A model generated the notes under the pieces. That model was given only the letters and a program-made list of their open reading frames with translations. It ran no database searches and was not told the DNA's origin. A DNA stretch of 64,000 nucleotides from NCBI GenBank assembly GCA_037176725.1, contig JAZBRS010000057.1, forward strand, positions 82,605,501 to 82,669,500. The letters run 5' to 3'. The position numbers and the translations under genes were made by a program. This DNA is from Posidonia oceanica (Eukaryota > Streptophyta > Magnoliopsida > Alismatales > Posidoniaceae). Shown here piece after piece: positions 18,901 to 31,588 of this stretch; the stretch's first letter is position 1, and every line of letters starts with the position of its first letter.

Positions 18901-20252
18901 TTTCTCGCCCTCCCCCTCTCTCTCTCTTCCCCCTGCTGCTTTTCCGCCCATCAGAAGCCAGCTACCAATCTTCCAGCGCCGTCCTCGACTCGCCGGACAG
19001 AGTGTCTTCTCCGGCGCCGGCCTCCTGTCCTCCCGATGCTCCGGACGACGGAACGGTGCCCGGACGGTCTCCGGAGCTCCGCACAGACATCAGCTCCAAC
19101 CTCCGCCGAACCGCGCCTCCACAAGCTCCCCCTGCAGGCGGTGCTGAGCTCCGGCGGCATTTTGCTACAGTGCCAGCCACCGCCGGCAGGACACTGTTTG
19201 TTTATTTTTTTAGTTATATAGTTTCGGTGTTGATATTGCATTTCTGTCTTATGTTTTTTTAGTTTTGCGTTTCAGTCCTTAGGTCATTTAATATGCTTAG
19301 TTTTTAATTAAAAACCTTGCTAAATTGCTTAATGTGTTCATGCTTTCTTGTATTTGCCTTCTGGTCCTGTCACTGTGCATTTCAGTTATAATATTTTGCA
19401 TCATAGTCCCTCAGTTTTCGATTTTTGCACATAGGTCCTGCATGAAATCAGATCATTTAAATGCATATAGTTTTCCATATAATATTGCAGTCCTGCCCCC
19501 TGCATGCTTTTATTTTTGCATTTAAGTCCCATGCACTGTAGAACTTAGGGTTTATTTTTTATTTTTGCATACTGCATTGCATATTTTATCCTCTGTTTTT
19601 GTGCATTTGCAGTTAGGTCCATTTTAAATGGACAGTAACTGTGCTGCATGCATTTTATCTTATTACATTGCATTTTTGACCCTGATCTTTTTAGAAATTG
19701 CACTGTAGTCCTGTGATGTATTTTTCAGAGCACATTTAGCATATAAAATTGCATTTTCAGACCCTGCATGATTTGAAAATCACACATAGAGCCTTGCATC
19801 TTTTAAAAATTATGTGAAAAGACTGTTTTACCCCTAAGTTGCATTTTAACTCCCATGTTTGCAAAAATTGCATGTAAACCCTCCATTTGCATTCCCGGAC
19901 TTCCTAGAACCCCTGTTTTCTGGAAAATTTGCATCTTAGCCCCTTTCTTTTTCAAAAATACTTTTAAACCCCCGTTCTTTCCAAATGGCTTCTCCTTGTC
20001 CTCTCTGGCTTTGCATTGCATTCCGCATCCATTTAATCTTGCATTTAAGCTCCCCTTTGCATACACCAAGCACTTCTAACTCCCCTTCACTTGGGAGGAC
20101 CTTCAGCACACCCCTAGGACCTCCTGAACACTTAGATCTGTTCTCCTCTTCTGTTCTGGCCCTTCTGCTCCGGAGCTGCGATATCTTTCAATCCGACCGT
20201 CGGATCTCCTCAAGTAAGCTGCCCAGGCGACCGCAGCGAAGCGCTCTTCAGC

Positions 20253-20293
20253 ATGGACCAAACAGATCTCCGATCAGACTCCCGGATCTCCAG
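20253..20293 (+). other. Candidate LTR mini-exon with ATG, copy A 3' LTR
   Basis: An ATG in good context (A at -3, G at +4) opens 13 codons plus 2 nt, ending at CCAG before GTATAT. The LTRs at 40205-40245 and 56086-56126 have the same 41-nt length, ATG and donor. The leftover two bases (AG) complete the codon that begins at the acceptor-like site of the 3' ORF. The 5' LTR counterpart for copy A lies before the window. Confidence 0.4.
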
Positions 20294-20329
20294 GTATATC
20301 TTCCTGAACTTCTGCACTGCATTCATCTT

Positions 20330-21235
20330 GCATGCCATTTACACCGTTTTGCGTGCCTTTTAGTTTCTTCGCCTCGTTTTGCGTGCCATCATGTTTTATC
20401 GCTCCGTTTTGCGCGCCGCTTCCTTGTCTTGCACCGTTTTGCGTGTCCTTTAGTTTTTTCGTCTCGTTTCGCGTGTTTTCATGTTTTATCACTCCGTTTT
20501 GCGCGCCACTTCTCTATCTTGCACCGTTTTGCGTGCCTTTTGATTTCTTCGCCTCGTTTTGCATGCCATCATGTTTTATCGCTCCGTTCTGAGCGCCGCT
20601 TCTTTGCCTTGCACCGTTTTGCCTGCCCTTTAGTTTTTCGCCTCGTTTTGCGTGTTTTCATGTTTTATCGCTCCGTTTTGCGCGCCGCTTCTCCGCCTTG
20701 CACCGTTTTGTGTGCCTTTTAGTTTTCTCGCCCCGTTTTGCGCGTTCCCTTGTTTTTCTCGCTCCGTTTTGCGTGCCTTTTAGTTTTCCCGCCCCGTTTT
20801 GTATGTTTTTCTTGTTTTTCTCGCTCCGTTTTGCGCGCCGCTTCTCCGCCTTGCACCGTTTTGCGTGCCTTTTGGTTTTCTCGCCCCGTTTTGCGTGTTT
20901 CCTTGTTTTTCTCGCTCCGTTTTGCGTGCCACCTCTTTGTCTTGCACCGTTTTGCGTGCCTTTTAGTTTTCTCGCCCCGTTTTGCGTGTTTTCTTGTTTT
21001 TCTCGCTCCGTTTTGCGCGCCGCTCCTCCGTCTTGCACCGTTTTGCGTGCCCTTTAGTTTTCTTGCCTCGTTTTGCGCGCAGTCTTGTTTTCCTGCACCG
21101 TTTTGCGTGCCCTTTCGTTTTCTCGTCTCGTTTTGCGCGCCCTGGCGTTTTCTGGCCCAGTTTTGCGCCCTTCTTTCGTTTTCTCGCACGGTTTTGCGTT
21201 CTTGTTCCATTTCTTGCCCCATTTTGCATGTCAAC
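20330..21235 (+). repeat. LTR minisatellite, about 30-bp units, copy A 3' LTR
   Basis: About 28-30 units are built on CGTTTTGCGTGCC/CGTTTTGCGCGCC with T-rich spacers, with a higher-order pattern marked by TTGCACC. Units can fold as a small hairpin (GCAC with GTGC). It is open in all frames and yields misleading reading frames on both strands. Those are not annotated as genes. Confidence 0.9.
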
Positions 21236-21987
21236 CCTGTTCTCGCATCTTTTTGCATACTTCTTTCGTTCCTCGCACTGTTTTACGCCGTTTTCCCTTG
21301 CATGTCGATTGCATTGCATGGTTTTCTCGCCGTTTTGTTTTATCGCCTGCATTTGCATATAGGGCAGTGATGCTTACTGTCCGGAGTTCTCACGAGCCAG
21401 GTTTCGCCCGGTTCGGAACACGGACAGCGTTGCTGAGCGTTTAGATTGCACGCTTACTTCCTTGTATCGTTTTCCATCACTTAGAGCACACCTTTGAGCA
21501 TTTAGACAGGCACTCATTGGCACTCAGGCATTCAAAGTCTGCATTTCCCCGCATATGCGAGCGTAAGCCTAGAAAGACCGATTCTCGGGCGTGTCGGGGG
21601 TGCCTAACACCTTCCCCGCGCGTAACAGGAGTCCTTACCCTCTCTTGGCCCGCAATGACCATATTGCCCTTGTCCTAGGCACGAGTCACATCATTTGCAT
21701 TCATTTGCATCTTATTTCTTTTGCATTGTTTTGCTTTGCATCCTTTGTTTGGTTTTGCGTGATTATTCACGCATTTCCCCGGTTTTCCTCGTCTTCCGAT
21801 TTAATAGACTTGGTGGCGACTCCGATTTTGTCTTATCTTCTTCTTTTCTTTCCCTTTTTCCCCTTTTAAATGTTTTCGAGTTAGGTCTTCCTTCTCGGAC
21901 ATAGCCGCTTATAGTGAGCCTGATTCCGATCGGTGCACGCGAGCTTTGGCATCGTGCATGGACGATCCGAACACCGGGATTACTACA

Positions 21988-24556
21988 ACCATCGTCTCAA
22001 CTGCTCACGGTTCCGACGATGGGGGCCCGTTTACCGCCTCCTGCTGCACAACACTTAGCACAGCATGCTCCTCTTCCCCCTGGTGGTCAGTCCTTCAGAC
22101 CGGCTGGAGCCCAGTACCTCACTGGCTCGCTGTCTGGCACCCCGCCTGTACAGCAACTGGTGCTCCGTCATCCTACCCCTATCACAGCACAGCATGGCAT
22201 TTACTCTTCTCCTTTGCACCAAGCCCAGCATCCTGCATACACTCTTGCATACACAGTTCCCCAGCATGGGTACGCCGGCCATCCCGTTGCTCCACCAGGC
22301 GACGCTATGGTAGATCCGGAGGAGCACTTAGGTGCGACCCATTCGGTGTATGTGCTCACTACCCCTGCTGACCCTTCCCCTACAGCAGCAACTCCAGACC
22401 CCATCAACAACTGGATGGACGTCCTAGAGAAGGCACTACGACTAGTGCAGGGTACTGAGCACCAGATCTACCAATTTCGGGACCTCTGCTGCTTTCTAGA
22501 GGCGGTACTCCCTCCGAAGTTCAAAATCCCGGACTTCGAGAAATACAATGGTAGGGGCTGCCCCGTGGCACACTTGAAGGCGTATTGCGGTGATCTCGCT
22601 CAGCTTCAGGCTGACGAGAGGTTGCTGATCCGCCTGTTCCAGAAGAGTTTGACCGGGCCGGCACTCAAGTGGTTTACATCGCTTGATATGTCAGCCATCA
22701 AGACTTGGAACGACCTCAGTCAGGCGTTCCTGGAACAATACTCCTTCAACCTCAATCTAGTCCCAAAGCGGGCAGACTTGATCGCAATCAAGCAGAATTC
22801 CGACGAGCTGTTCGGGGAGTACGTCGGTCGCTGGCGTGCCCTTACCTCTGAGGTTCGAGATAGGCCCTCTGACGAGGAGTCTATTGAGATCGTCATCAAA
22901 GGGGCGCAGCCATCTCTTGGAGCTCTGCTTAGCATCCAACCAGTCACTACTTTTGCAACACTCATCAGAGCTGGAGCGCACGTGGAGAGTTCTTTGCGGA
23001 GTGGCAACTTCCCAGCTCTCTCTGCGTTCGCTAAGTAGGCCGCGATCAGCAGTAACAGTGCCAACAGCAGCGCCCCCAACAACAACAGCGGCAGCAGCAA
23101 CAACCGCCCGAAGAGGAAGGACTCGTCGAAAATCGCTGTTGCATTCGTCGACTCCCCTGCTGTGCCTGTTCGCTTGCCATCCCGGCCTGCCCCAGCTCAG
23201 ATGGTGTACGCTCTTGCACCTAGGAATCCACCCACACCACAAATCACAACCACCGCTAGACCGGTCTACCCCGCCGCACCGGTTCAGCAAGGCTCATACT
23301 AGAGGCAAAGAAGGCCACTCACTGAGAAGCAGAAATTCGCCCCACTGGTGGAACCGCTCACGGTCATCCTGCCGAAGGTTGCGTCGCTCCTGAAGTTCCC
23401 GGAGGTTCGTCCGCCCCCAAATCCTTTGCTGCATTGGTTTAGGGCGAACCTCTTCTGCAATTTCCATCGAAGTGCCGGGCATTCGATGGACAATTGCTTC
23501 TCCTTGCGGAACGCTATTCAGGATTTAATCGAATCAGGAACGATTGTGATTGACATGCACGAGGCATCCACTCAAGCACACACACATGCATCTGCACATT
23601 CAGCTGTTCCCCCTCATTCTGGCATCATCCACCAACCCCTACCGGAGCACTCTTATTCGGGAGGGGCGGGAACCTCAGGCATCCACTCTGTCTTCCCTTT
23701 TGGGCCTACTACCTTCGTGGTAGACCCTTCTGATCTTATCTCTGATATTTCTGAGCCTTTCCCTGTAAATCTCTATCTTGCGGCAGTTGCCAGCTCCGAG
23801 TCGGGAATTCACACGATCCGACCGCGTGCCAGGCCGGAGCGCCCCTTCGCGCCCCCCGCTGTGCTTCCTTAGGCTCAATCCCCTGTACACCTTCTAGCTA
23901 GGGCCCAACCTAGATTCCCCGTCCACCTCTTAGGGCGACCTCAGCTAGAATCCCTTGTACACTATCTAGGCAGACCTCAACCTGCCCCAACCTTCCCACC
24001 CCAACAACCATACCCTCTAGGTAGACCTCAACACCTAGTAGGTCCCCCTGTAACCCCTCCTATGCTCGCAGCACGTGCTCCAGTGGTTATTGACTTAACC
24101 TCGGACACCCATCGCGTCCCTTACAACTACGCCACAGAAATGTGTGAGGAAGTAACGCGATCGAGGAGGGTCTACAGGCCCCCAACACCGGCAATTAGGC
24201 CAAATCACCCTAAACCTGCTATGCCCCCACCCTCCAACCAACCCGTAGCAGATCCAACCCCAAATCAACCCGTAGCAAGCCAAATCCCTGCCCAACCTGT
24301 AGCGGCCCAGCTTCCTGCCACTACTCCCTTAGAGCTTGCCAAAACAACCCCTCCTGTTGCCAAAAAGAGCCAACCCAAGGCAGACATAACCTCCCAACTT
24401 AAGAAGGTCAAAGCTGACATTTCCATTTGGGACCTAATCCACACCTCTGCCGAACACCACGAGGCTTTTCTTTGCGTGTTCCAAGCTGCCCGTGTGTCCC
24501 AGTCTATTGAGCCTTCAGCCTTGGAGAGCATGGTAGGGATGATTGCGGAGCCCTAG
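21988..24556 (+). pseudogene. gag: Gag remnant of copy B (5' truncated)
   Basis: Gag homology begins exactly one base after the LTR end, at the position equal to 2867 in copy A, so PBS, leader and the first ~180 gag codons are absent here. The conserved gag domain and the zinc-knuckle-like C-x2-H motif (about 23455) remain. The frame is unbroken by indels but carries TAG at 23036, 23300, 23870 and 24554. The first, third and fourth look like CAG to TAG changes against copy A. If A is nested in B, the missing gag start and the duplicate of ACCAT (21988-21992) should lie before the window. Confidence 0.88.
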
Positions 24557-27500
24557 GTCATCTCTTTTACAAGTGATGAACTACCTCCGGTGGGGATTAA
24601 TCATAACCAACCCTTGTTCGTCACGGTTCAGTTCAAAAACTTTCGCATTCCCCTAACACTGGTTGATAATGGGTCAGGCCTTAACGTCTGCCCCTTGCGT
24701 ACTGCAACTAAGCTCGGCTTCAAAGCCGAGGACATCACGCCAGCCGTGAAGGGAATGACAGCTTTTGACAACACCCACCATGACGCTCTAGGGATTCTGA
24801 TTATTCCTCTTGCCATCGGCCCGGTCATCTTCGATGTAGAATTCTATGTCGTCGACTTGAAGCCGAATTTCAATCTTCTGCTTGGGCGCTCTTGGCTCCA
24901 CAAGCATCAGGTCCTTCCTTCGACCCTCCATCGGATGATAAAGTACTGTCACGGCGATGACGTCATTGTTGTCATGGCGGAGAACTTTGAGAAGGAGCGG
25001 ATCGAGGCAGTCTCCCCTGTGTCTTCACAAGCTATCCCGTTTGACCCCGAGACTTCTGAAGCTCTATACCGCGTTAATCGGTGCGAGCCGGTTAACTTCA
25101 TTCCTGATCTTGAACGTGTCCACTCCTTGGCCGTTCACAGCAACCCCTTTCGAATGGTCGAGAATGTATGTCACAGGTGGGGTTACATAAAGGGTACACC
25201 GCTCGGGTGTCACGGCTAGGGGATCGCAGAGCTGATCGTAGCAGTGGAGCGGAGAAAATCTGAAGGCCTCGGTTACGAACCCAAGCTCAACGAAGATCAC
25301 CGCCTTCAGCTCAAGGATCAAGAGCCAGCCATTCCCAGAGACCTCACTAACTTCACCAGTGCAGGAGTTCTAGGATCGACCGATGATCAAGCCGCGGTGC
25401 CGACAGAAGACTGGGTCTGCATTGAGGACTACTACTCGGATGAGGAGCAGTCTGGCACAGTAGTGGCAGTCCCAACTGGCAGCAAGGCAATGATCAGCAC
25501 AGAGGCACCACAGTCAGCATGTTCAGCTCTCCCTCTAGCAGATACAGCAGACAGCTCAGTAGGCTCTGTGGTAGAACTGGCAAGCCCTCACACTTTTACA
25601 GCCACCCCTGCATTATAAGTACAGGCAGCAGCGGTACAGGAGTCAGAGACACTCCTTCTGGCAGAATCGGGCAAGCTACCTGCAGTCACAGTCGCACCAG
25701 TGCCACTGTCACTCTCTCTGGAGGGACAGTCGATCAATTCAGACAGCAGCACAGTTCAGCCCACTCCAGCGGCCGCATCATTGAGAATGCAGTCGGCGTA
25801 GTCCACTTCACATCTTCCTGGCGCAAAGCAGCAACTCTCATGGCAGGCCCCCACGGTGTCAGAAGCTACACTCTCACAGTCACAACCAGATGCAGAGGAC
25901 CAACTAAGCGCCATAGTCTCCCGGCCCTTGAGCTCTCAGAAGAGCACCTCCGCCTGCCCTCCACTTGCAGTAGTGACACTGGCAGCATACCCATCTGTGG
26001 CCCCGCTGACCAGTCTGTTTGGATCTCTCACGCCAAAGCTGCCATTATCAGGCGCGCCCGTGAGCCAGATCATGCAAATTCCAAGGGTAGCGATCCGTCT
26101 TGCAGCCGGGGCAGTGCCGCAGGCCCCCGGCGCCTACTACGTCGACTCACCCTCAGACGAGGAGGAAGGAGTGGTGATAGAAGCCCAGGTCGATTCATGG
26201 ATGTCCGACTTAGAGCTACTTTATCAAGAACAAATCAAGTCGATAGCAGAAGACCTGGCAGAACATCGGGCCGCAGAAAGGAAAGGGAAAGCCGTGGTTA
26301 CGGACCCTCCTTTGCAAGAAGACCATGCCTCTATCATGGTCCTGGAAGAAGGCTCGGCAGCACCGGACTCCCCTAGACCAGATGAGCTCATCACTCTCCA
26401 ACCAGAAGGCGGGTCTAGGTGGTTTGTGCAATACATGCCTCACCGGAGCAGCATAGCGAGCGGCAATGCCCAGATCAGCCGCCGGTCCGGCATACCCTCC
26501 CCAAGCACACTAGAAGATTCAGAGGAGGAAGCACTAGTAGTCCAAGCAGCAGCGGTAACAAAGCAGAAAGAAGAATCAGTAACAGAGTTGTTAGCAACCT
26601 CAGTAGCAGAATCATCAGCAGTGTCAACAGCAGAATCAGGAAGGCCCTCAGCAGTATCAGCAGAACACTTAGCAGAATCAGTCAGGCCAGAGCAAATAGC
26701 AGAAGGAGTTGCTGGGACGGAGGTCGCGCACCGAGGCCACAAGAATACTCGAGTGAGCGTGACCATCCTGAAGCGTCACCAGGGCCAAGCAGCGGAACGT
26801 ATACACTCTTTCGACATCACAAGTCCTTCTTTTGAGAAAGAGATCCTCTCGGAACTTATTGCTTATGGAGAGGAGGACGATACGGGCATGGATGAGATTG
26901 ATCAACCATTGCCCGAGTTCTGGCCCTATGACGACGACCCAGAAGGCCCCAACCTCCATGTTGAAGAAGAAACAGAGGTTGTCGACATCGGCACAGTTGA
27001 GGAAGTCAGAGAAGTTCGTATCAGTGCTCAGCTGTCCTCCCAGGCTCGAGCAGAGTTCATCGCATTCTTGAAAGAATTTGCAGATGTCTTCGCCTGGAGT
27101 TACGAGGATATGGTCGGCCTTGACATAGAGATAGTGGTGCACAATCTGCCCTTAAACCCGGATGCCAAGCCAGTGAAGCAGAAACTAAGAAGATGGCGAT
27201 CGCAGTGGCTGCTCATGATCAAAGAAGAGATAATGAAGCAGCTCAGAGTCAACTTTCTGAAGGTCGTTCTTTATCCTGAGTGGCTGGCAAACATTGTACC
27301 TGTGCTCAAGAAAGATGGCTGAATCCAGATCTGCATCGACTATAGGGACCTGAACATGGCAAGTCCCAAGGACGACTTCCCCTTGCCTCACATTGACGTC
27401 CTAGTCGACAATACAGCGGGCCACAAGATGCTCTCCTTCATGGACGGCTTTTCTGGATATAACCAAATCAAAATGGCAGAAGAAGACATGGAAAAGACTT

Positions 27501-27998
27501 CATTCATCACCCCTTGGGGAGTCTTCTGCTACCAAGTCATGCCGTTCGGTCTGAAGAATGCTGGTGCGACCTATTAGAGGGCCATGACTGCGCTGTTCCA
27601 TGACCTCATGCACCAAGAAGTAGAGGTCTACGTAGACGACATAATTGTTAAAACCAGAGAGCCTGAAGACCATCTTGCCTGTCTAAAAAAGCTCTTTGAT
27701 CGTTTACGGAAATACAAGTTGCGCCTGAATCCCAAGAAGTGCGTATTTGGGGTGTCTTCTGGCAAACTGCTCGGCTACATTGTTAGCCAAAGGGGGATTG
27801 AGGTGGACCCGATGAAAGCAAAAGCCATCGTGGACATGCCACCCCCCAGAACTGAAAAGGAGGTCAGAAGTCTGCTTGGGCGTTTACAGTATATCAGTCG
27901 CTTTATTGCACAGCTTACGCCCATCTGTGAACCCATATTCAAGCTCCTGAGGAGGAATGCGCAAATCGACTGGAGCGAGGAGTGTCAGGCTGCATTTG
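24557..27998 (+). pseudogene. pol: Protease to reverse transcriptase remnant, copy B
   Basis: It has the same frame and domain order as copy A: protease DNGSG core (about 24662-24690), degenerate G-patch (about 25165-25270), Ser/Ala/Gln/Glu-rich linker, acidic pre-RT segment, and RT with its active site reading YVDD (about 27628-27640). Stops are TAG 25217, TAA 25616, TAG 25799, TGA 27320 (CGG or CGA to TGA) and TAG 27575 (CAG to TAG inside the ATYQR motif). No frameshift is seen, so decay here is by point change only. Confidence 0.88.
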
Positions 27999-30256
27999 CC
28001 AAGATCAAGCAGCTGTTGATCAAGCCTCCTGTCCTGGTTCCCCCTACACCAGGGAGACCTTTGCTTCTCTACCTTTCTACCACGCAGCATTCCATGGGCG
28101 CCGTCTTGGGCCAACATGACGAATCTGGTAGAAGGGAGCGCGCCATCTATTACCTGAGCAAGAAGTTTAATGAATGCGAAGCCAGGTATAGTACACTAGA
28201 GAAGACCTGCTTGTCCCTTGTCTGGGCTGCACAGAAACTAAGGCACTACATGATGGCATACCCAGTTCAGCTCTTATGCCGGCATGATCCTATCAAGTTC
28301 CTCTTTCAAAAGCCGGCCATGGTAGGCAGATGTGCTAAGTGGCAGGTGTTATTGTCTCAGTACGACATCACCTTTGTCACATAGAAATCCATGAAGGGTC
28401 AGGCCATGACAGACCATCTTGCTGATCTTTCTCTGCCAGAATACCAACCCCTCCACATGCAGTTCCCTAACGAGGACATCCTCTTCGCAATGGAGGGCTC
28501 TGAGGAGAAAAATCCTGAAAATCAAGAGGAATGGTAGCTCTACTTTGATGGCGCTGTCAACAAAAAGGGCCGAGACGTAGGCGTAGTGCTGACCACGCCC
28601 CAGGGACAAATGATTCCCTTCGCGAGGAAGCTGACTTTCACCTGCACAAACAATGAAGCAGAGTATGAAGCATGCATCCTAGGGTTGAAAGTCGCCCTCG
28701 AGCATAAGGCGCAGAAGCTGCATGTACACGGTGATGCCATGCTAGTAATCTCTCAAGTGAACGGCGACTGGAGGACAAAAGATCCTAAGCTTGTGCCGTA
28801 TCACGAACACCTGCTGAGGCTGATGGAAGAATTTGAGAGCATCTGCTTCACATACATGAACAGGGCAAAGAATGCGTACGCAGACGCACTAGCAACTTTG
28901 GCATCCTGGCTCACCATACCTGAGGACAGCACAGTGGATGTATCTGTTACTCGCATTGAGCAGCCTGCATATTGCCTGAACATAGAAGAGGCGGATCCAG
29001 CAAAGGAGCAGCCCTGGTATCAAGATGTAAAATCTTTCCTGGAGTCTGGTAGCTTTCCTCCTGATACCGCGGCAGCAGACAAGAGAACTCTGGCGCGTCT
29101 GGCATCAAAGTATGTGTTGGGGGCTGGGCAGCTGTATAGAAGGTCATATAATCAGATGCTACTACGCTGCCTGAACAAATCGGAGGCTGACACGCTGATG
29201 CTTCAAGTGCATGCAGGGACCTGTGGCCCGCACATGAACGGCGTCCTCCTGGCTAAGAAGATCATGCTCCAAGGATATTTCTGGCAGACCATGGAAGCAG
29301 ACTGCTGCCGGTTCATGCGCAGATGCCACAACTGTCAGATCCATGGTAACTTCATCAAGGCCCCCCCACAACAGCTGCATAACATGTCTTCGCCATGGCC
29401 TTTCTCCACCTAGGGGATCGATGTCATTGGCGCCATCCACCCGACTGCTTCAAATGGTCATCGTTACATTCTGGTAGCGATCGATTACTTTACCAAGTGG
29501 GTGGAAGCAGCCTCTTATAAGACAGTCACCGCTGTGGCAACAGAAAAATTTATCAGGAGCAATATCGTTGCCCGATATGGGGTCCCGCACTCTGTCATCT
29601 CTGATAATGGCACAAACTTCATTGCCAAGAGGATCGAGGAATACCTGCAGAGTCTCAAGATCAAGCATCATAGATCCTCGCCCTACCGGCCATAGATGAA
29701 CGGAGCGGTGGAGTTTGCAAACAAGAACATTGTTAAAATCCTGAAGAAGATGGCAGAAACCCACAAGGATTGGCATGACAAGCTCCCATACGTGCTCTGG
29801 GCGTACAGGACATCAATCCGGACCTCAACGAGAGCCACCCCGTATTCTTTGGTGTACGGCATGGAAGCGGTGCTACCTGTTGAAGTAGAGATCCCCTCAC
29901 TGTGGATCCTACGAGAAGCTGAGTTGGAAGAGGCAGAATGGGTTGAAGACCGCTGCGTCCAACTAAATCTGATTGATGAGCACAGATTGCAAGCTATGCA
30001 CAATGCTCACTGCTACCAGAAGCGGATGGCCAGAGCATTCTTGAAGAAGGTCCAGCCCAGAAACTTTCAGCCAGGAGACCTCGTTCTGCGCGCCAATCAT
30101 TTGCCTGATGGTCGAGGGAAATTCCGACCTAATTGGCGTGGCCCCTTCGTGGTCAAGCAGATCTTCTCGGGAGGCGCTGTAACTCTTGAGGATATGGACC
30201 GGGTCGAGCAGTCTGAGCCCGTCAACCTCTGCTACCTCAAGAAGTACTATCAGTAG
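27999..30256 (+). pseudogene. pol: RNase H, second RNase H and integrase remnant, copy B
   Basis: It runs in frame from RT to the natural TAG at 30254. First RNase H (about 28030-28440), Tat-type second RNase H (LYFDGA about 28541-28560) and integrase are all recognisable. Stops are TAG 28382 (CAG), 28535, 29411 (a TGG, in CTGG context, just before the first catalytic Asp) and 29693 (CAG). The integrase catalytic residues are still encoded. It is non-functional as it stands. Confidence 0.9.
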
Positions 30257-31588
30257 CCGAGGGTGGCCTCGTTGCAGATGCCCTTCTCCCACCTACACAC
30301 TTGCATTCTCACTTCTTGCATTCTCATCATACCTGCATCTTCTATCTATCCTACTCATGCATCAACTCTCTTTCAATCATCATCGTCTTCCCTTCAAATC
30401 GTGCATTGCATCTTTGGCTCGGTGATGAGAACCGGAAGTGCTTGCTTGCTCTGGAAAGAGTCCGCCCTACCTCACCCGGCACTACTTAGATGTCTTAGCT
30501 AGTGAGGGAGCCACCACCAATCAGGACAGGCGAACTGCCTAAACTCGTAAGGACATACACCTCCGAGGGAGAAAAAATGTTAGGATGTGAGTTTGAAAAA
30601 GTGAGAGTAGACGTCTAGGCTTGGGCACGTCCAAGGAACAGAAGACGAAGACAGAAGCCGGCCCTAGAGATAGGGGTGTGCAGTCTAACCCTGCTCCTTC
30701 CACCCATCACATAGCAGACCCAAAGCCCAGATCCATCATGACTCAAACACCCTTCTTTTGCCACCAAAATGGGGATAGCAAAAGCCTGAAAAAAAAAGGA
30801 GAAAAGAAATCAAACAAGCAAAAAAAAAGAGATAGAACAAAAACAAAAAGAAGGAGAAAAAGCAAGTAAAGAAAAGAAAAAAAAGAGAGAAAAGAAGAAG
30901 GGCAAGATTCAGCCCAAAAATGCAGGCACCATCATTCCCCCGTACCTCACAAGAGACCCAAGGGTGTAAGCTTAAAAAGGGTCTACCACCTCCCTCCAAA
31001 AGCAAAACACTTACCCTCTCCTAGCTAGGGGCAGAGAAAGACTGCATACCTATGAGGGAGAAATAAAGAAAAAAGAGAGCAGAAAGAGTAGGTGTAGGTC
31101 CTGAGAGTCCGGCAAATAGCCTGTCCCCACCACACCACCACCTGTACAAATGCCAACACCCGTTCCGGAGTGCCACCAGCGAGCCAAGAATCTAAGTAGG
31201 GCCCAGTGAGTCGGGGACCACTCCTTTCCTTTGCAGCAGGCACCAAAGCATACTAACCATTTCATAAGCATACCAACCTACATCATGCATGCATGCATCC
31301 TCAATTATCCTTTCCGTCTTATCAATCATTCCGCTCTGCAACTCGCTTCGACCTTGAGACAGTACTTCTTGCCTAGAACGCGTTGACGCTGCTCGAGCTA
31401 CGCTGGTCCAGATCCCCTGCCAGCCCTTGCCCCGTGTCCACAAGACTGCTGCAGATTCCCTTTGCTTATCTATGCTTAACTGCTATATTCTGACTTTAGC
31501 TGCCGGATGCATATTGAACTACATTATCAGCCTCAGATTCTGCTTTCTATCAAAGATTATATACCTGTGTGATCTGACTGTTTGCAAT
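30257..31588 (+). other. Conserved noncoding region between pol and 3' ORF, copy B
   Basis: This matches the region at 10978-12273 in copy A: the shared block with CTAGTGAGGGAGCCACCAC (about 30500), a purine-rich tract (30785-30905), and a second shared block with GAGACAGTACTTCT-type sequence (about 31355). No gene is seen. Its hairpin arms read AGGC/GCCT where A has GGGC/GCCC. Confidence 0.55.

Larger units (their letters stand above)
16272..21987 (+). mobile_element. 3' LTR of copy A (complete, 5716 bp)
   Basis: It starts TGTTGACACTCC right after the PPT and ends ACTACA. Parts in order: a C-rich start; TCTC-rich pyrimidine tract (about 16680-16760); A-rich region (about 16985-17720); GC-rich U3/leader segment (about 17880-18900); a donor-like CAG then GTATTT after 18897; T-rich degenerate repeats built around AAATTGCATTTT (about 19240-20000); a conserved segment with ATG 20253 and a donor after 20293; the ~30-bp minisatellite; and the conserved end block. 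Compared with the LTR at 35829 it lacks about 300 bp before the array and has about 44 extra bp near the 3' end. The base after the LTR (21988) is already gag of copy B. Confidence 0.93.
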
